From: Citrobacter amalonaticus | GTDB taxonomy: Bacteria > Pseudomonadota > Gammaproteobacteria > Enterobacterales > Enterobacteriaceae | Direction of reading: 5' to 3' | Length of the DNA stretch: 64,000 nt | NCBI RefSeq assembly: GCF_018252635.1 | Contig: NZ_JAGTXM010000004.1 | Location: 1-64,000 of the forward strand | In this document: positions 62,213-64,000 of the stretch, one piece after another | Layout of the letters: each line of letters begins with the position of its first letter | Position numbering within the stretch: position 1 is the stretch's first letter | The notes under the pieces: model-generated | The model's input: the letters and a program-made list of their open reading frames with translations, nothing else | The model's database searches: none | Told to the model about the DNA's origin: nothing | Translations under genes and position numbers: made by a program

Positions 62213-62851
62213 ATGAAAATTGCACTGATGATGGAAAACAGCCAGGCGGGTAAAAACGCCGTCATTCACCGCGAACTCAAAGCGGTGGCGGATGAAAAAG
62301 GTTTTCCGGTATTCAACGTTGGGATGAGCGACGAGAATGACCATCACCTGACCTACATCCATCTTGGCATCATGGCGAGCATTCTGCTGAATTCAAAAGC
62401 GGTTGATTTTGTGGTGACCGGCTGCGGTACCGGCCAGGGCGCGCTGATGTCGCTGAATATTCATCCGGGCGTGGTGTGTGGCTACTGCATCGATCCGGCG
62501 GATGCATTTTTGTTTGCCCAGATTAACAACGGTAACGCGCTGTCTCTGCCGTTTGCTAAAGGATTTGGCTGGGGCGCGGAACTGAACGTGCGCTTTATCT
62601 TTGAGAAAGCCTTCACGGGGCGTAACGGTGAAGGGTATCCGCCAGAACGTAAAGAACCGCAGGTGCGTAACGCCGGGATCCTTAACCAGGTCAAAGCAGC
62701 GGTCGTTAAAGATAACTATCTTGATACGCTGCGTGCGATCGATCCGGAACTGGTGAAGACGGCGGTTTCTGGTCAGCGTTTCCAGCAATGCTTCTTTGAA
62801 AATGGTCAGAGCAAAGAGATCGAAGCGTTTGTTCGCGAAATCCTCGGCTAA
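62213..62851 (+). CDS. RpiB/LacA/LacB-family sugar-phosphate isomerase
   Basis: A 212-residue protein. The N-terminal RpiB-like domain (about 1-145) has the active-site Cys segment VTGCGTGQGALMSLN (the CGTG motif of RpiB) and the proton-shuttling loop. An extra C-terminal region of about 60 residues distinguishes it from true RpiB (about 150). Members of this longer group act on uronate-derived or other ketose/aldose phosphates; the substrate here is unknown. It stands alone, with a terminator after it. E. coli K-12 does not have it at this site. Confidence 0.85.
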   Translation: MKIALMMENSQAGKNAVIHRELKAVADEKGFPVFNVGMSDENDHHLTYIHLGIMASILLNSKAVDFVVTGCGTGQGALMSLNIHPGVVCGYCIDPADAFLFAQINNGNALSLPFAKGFGWGAELNVRFIFEKAFTGRNGEGYPPERKEPQVRNAGILNQVKAAVVKDNYLDTLRAIDPELVKTAVSGQRFQQCFFENGQSKEIEAFVREILG

Positions 62852-62862
62852 TTGTTGCTGAT

Positions 62863-62895
62863 AAGCCGGCGTGTACGGTGTGCATCCGGCTTTCT
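62863..62895. terminator. Hairpin between the isomerase and MFS genes
   Basis: AAGCCGG and CCGGCTT pair over a 16-base loop, followed by TCTTCTC, between two convergent stops. A moderate terminator. Confidence 0.6.
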
Positions 62896-62897
62896 TC

Positions 62898-64000
62898 TCA
62901 CTTCCTTGCAGACACCGCGTTGCCAGCATCTTTCACCAGACGTAGCGTATCAACCATGCCAATCAGGCAGATAAGCGCGATGACCACAAACGCCAGACGA
63001 AAGCTGATGCCAGGAATTGTGCTCATTCCCAACCATTCACTCACATTTACACCAATACGAATACCGATCGCTCCCAGTGAAATTCCCAGCCCAACGGCGA
63101 GCTGTGTGGCGGTGCTGAACAAGGTATTCGCATAACTCATCTGGGCAGAAGGAACGTCGGCGAAGGCTAGCGTGCTGATGCCAGTAAACTGAATCGAACG
63201 GAACACACCGCCGAGGTACAGTACCAGTAATATAAGCCAGACAGGCGTGGTGGGGGTGATCAGCGCGCAGGCGAGCAGTGCCAGCACATTGAGCGCCCCG
63301 TTAATCAACAGCAGCTTTTTAAAGCCGAGCCAGCGGATGAGCGGCGTGGTCGCGGGCTTAATGGTCAGATTGCCGACAAACACCGCAAGCACCAGTGAAC
63401 CGGCCTGGAAGGCATTCATGCCAAATCCTACCTGAAACATGAGCGGCAGGAGAAAAGGCACGGCGCTGATTGAGGCCCGGAACAACGACCCTCCGTACAT
63501 GGTGACGCGAAACGTCGGTATCTGCATGGCGTCGAGGCGAATCATCGGCCAGGCGGCTCGCCGGAAGTGGCGCAGCGCAAAGGCAAATGTCCCCACACCA
63601 AGCGCCAGCAGGGCTATCGTCAATCCGCTTTCGGGATGCTGCGCGCCCAACAGCTCCATCGCATAGACCAGACTGACCATCGCAATGGCGGTGGCGACAA
63701 AGCCGGGAAGATCAAAGGGGCGCCGATGGTCATCACGGATATTAGGTATAAATCGCAGCGCCAGTATTATCGCCAGCAGACCCAGCGGCACGTTGATAAA
63801 GAAGATCCAGCGCCAGTTGGCGTAGCTGGTAATAAAACCGCCGAGCGGTGGGCCAATAATGGGGGCGACCAGCGCGGGCCAGGTTAAGGTGGCGATCGCG
63901 GTAATCAACTGATGTTTCGGCGTGGTGCGCAAGACCGCTAAGCGCCCCACCGGAACCATTAACGCGCCTCCTACGCCCTGCAGAATGCGCATCGCCAGGA
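62898..64000 (-). CDS. MFS multidrug-type transporter, 14-TMS DHA2 family (5' end outside window)
   Basis: The visible C-terminal 367 residues lack the first helices because the gene continues beyond 64000. The motif-C region is FRILQGVGGALMVPVGRLAVLR-like (start of the visible part), followed by GPPLGGFITSYANWRWIFFINVPLG, which is diagnostic for EmrB/MdtD-type DHA2 drug:proton antiporters. About ten helices are visible. The in-frame ATG at 63992 is internal, not a start. The nearest E. coli relative is probably MdtD or a homologous efflux pump; the substrate is unknown. Confidence 0.88.
   Translation of the reverse strand, partial: LAMRILQGVGGALMVPVGRLAVLRTTPKHQLITAIATLTWPALVAPIIGPPLGGFITSYANWRWIFFINVPLGLLAIILALRFIPNIRDDHRRPFDLPGFVATAIAMVSLVYAMELLGAQHPESGLTIALLALGVGTFAFALRHFRRAAWPMIRLDAMQIPTFRVTMYGGSLFRASISAVPFLLPLMFQVGFGMNAFQAGSLVLAVFVGNLTIKPATTPLIRWLGFKKLLLINGALNVLALLACALITPTTPVWLILLVLYLGGVFRSIQFTGISTLAFADVPSAQMSYANTLFSTATQLAVGLGISLGAIGIRIGVNVSEWLGMSTIPGISFRLAFVVIALICLIGMVDTLRLVKDAGNAVSARK

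Overview
The window is chromosomal DNA of a member of the Enterobacteriaceae. Gene order and protein sequences follow the Escherichia coli/Salmonella flagellar region III backbone closely (nac-cbl, mtfA, serU, drpB-yedJ-dcm-vsr, yedA-yedI-yodC-dgcQ-yedP, dsrA-yodD-dsrB-rcsA, fliR to fliE, yedF-yedE-yedD-amyA, fliT-fliS-fliD-fliC, fliA-fliZ-tcyJ-dcyD-tcyL-tcyN, sdiA-yecF-uvrY-uvrC-pgsA, glyW-cysT-leuZ, yecA-tyrP-yecH-ftnA-yecR). The accessory genes, an OmpS1/YedS-like porin and the lack of a fliB flagellin methylase between fliC and fliA (present in Salmonella) suggest Citrobacter. The genus is inferred, not proven.

Region by region. 1-2327: the 5' part of a giant BapA-like surface adhesin with Ig-like repeats, cut by the window edge, followed by about 1 kb of AT-rich DNA with no supported gene. 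3376-5883: the LysR regulators nac and cbl, flanked by two identical tRNA-Asn genes inside a 99-bp perfect direct repeat. 5963-9542: mtfA, tRNA-Ser, a divergent SDR oxidoreductase/HxlR regulator pair and an OmpC-family porin. 10115-15434: drpB (behind a textbook CRP site), yedJ, dcm-vsr, yedA, yedI and yodC. 15520-19804: dgcQ, yedP, the sRNA DsrA, yodD, dsrB and rcsA with an RcsAB box. 19822-41028: the flagellar block, with basal body, export apparatus, C-ring, chaperones, cap, filament, sigma-28 and FliZ, interrupted by yedF/yedE/yedD/amyA and a REP element. 40228-43555: cystine uptake and D-cysteine desulfhydrase. 43790-48802: quorum-sensing regulator sdiA, the BarA response regulator uvrY, uvrC, pgsA and a three-gene tRNA cluster.

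49011-58455 is an accessory island inserted between leuZ and yecA, which are adjacent in E. coli. It holds an HSL-type alpha/beta hydrolase, a classical autotransporter with an eight-copy 9-bp (Thr-Asn-Pro) repeat before its barrel, an AraC regulator, a LysE/RhtB exporter, a convergent RidA-type protein, a LuxR-type regulator behind a perfect 12-bp dyad, and an overlapping gene pair. That pair (a winged-helix single-TM regulator plus a small membrane-anchored protein) looks like the MarT-FidL regulator pair of Salmonella SPI-3, whose known target is the autotransporter MisL. The most interesting hypothesis here is therefore a self-contained, membrane-sensed autotransporter adhesin module.

58564-64000 returns to backbone (yecA, tyrP, yecH, ftnA, yecR), then an RpiB/LacA-type isomerase and an MFS drug transporter cut by the right edge. 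How the genes work together: the fli genes build the flagellum under FlhDC and sigma-28, while FliZ, DgcQ, RcsA, DsrA, SdiA and UvrY are regulators that bear on motility versus surface life, and BapA-like and autotransporter adhesins lie at either side of them. I saw no CRISPR array, integrase or intact insertion sequence. All family assignments rest on recognition of sequence; no search was run.
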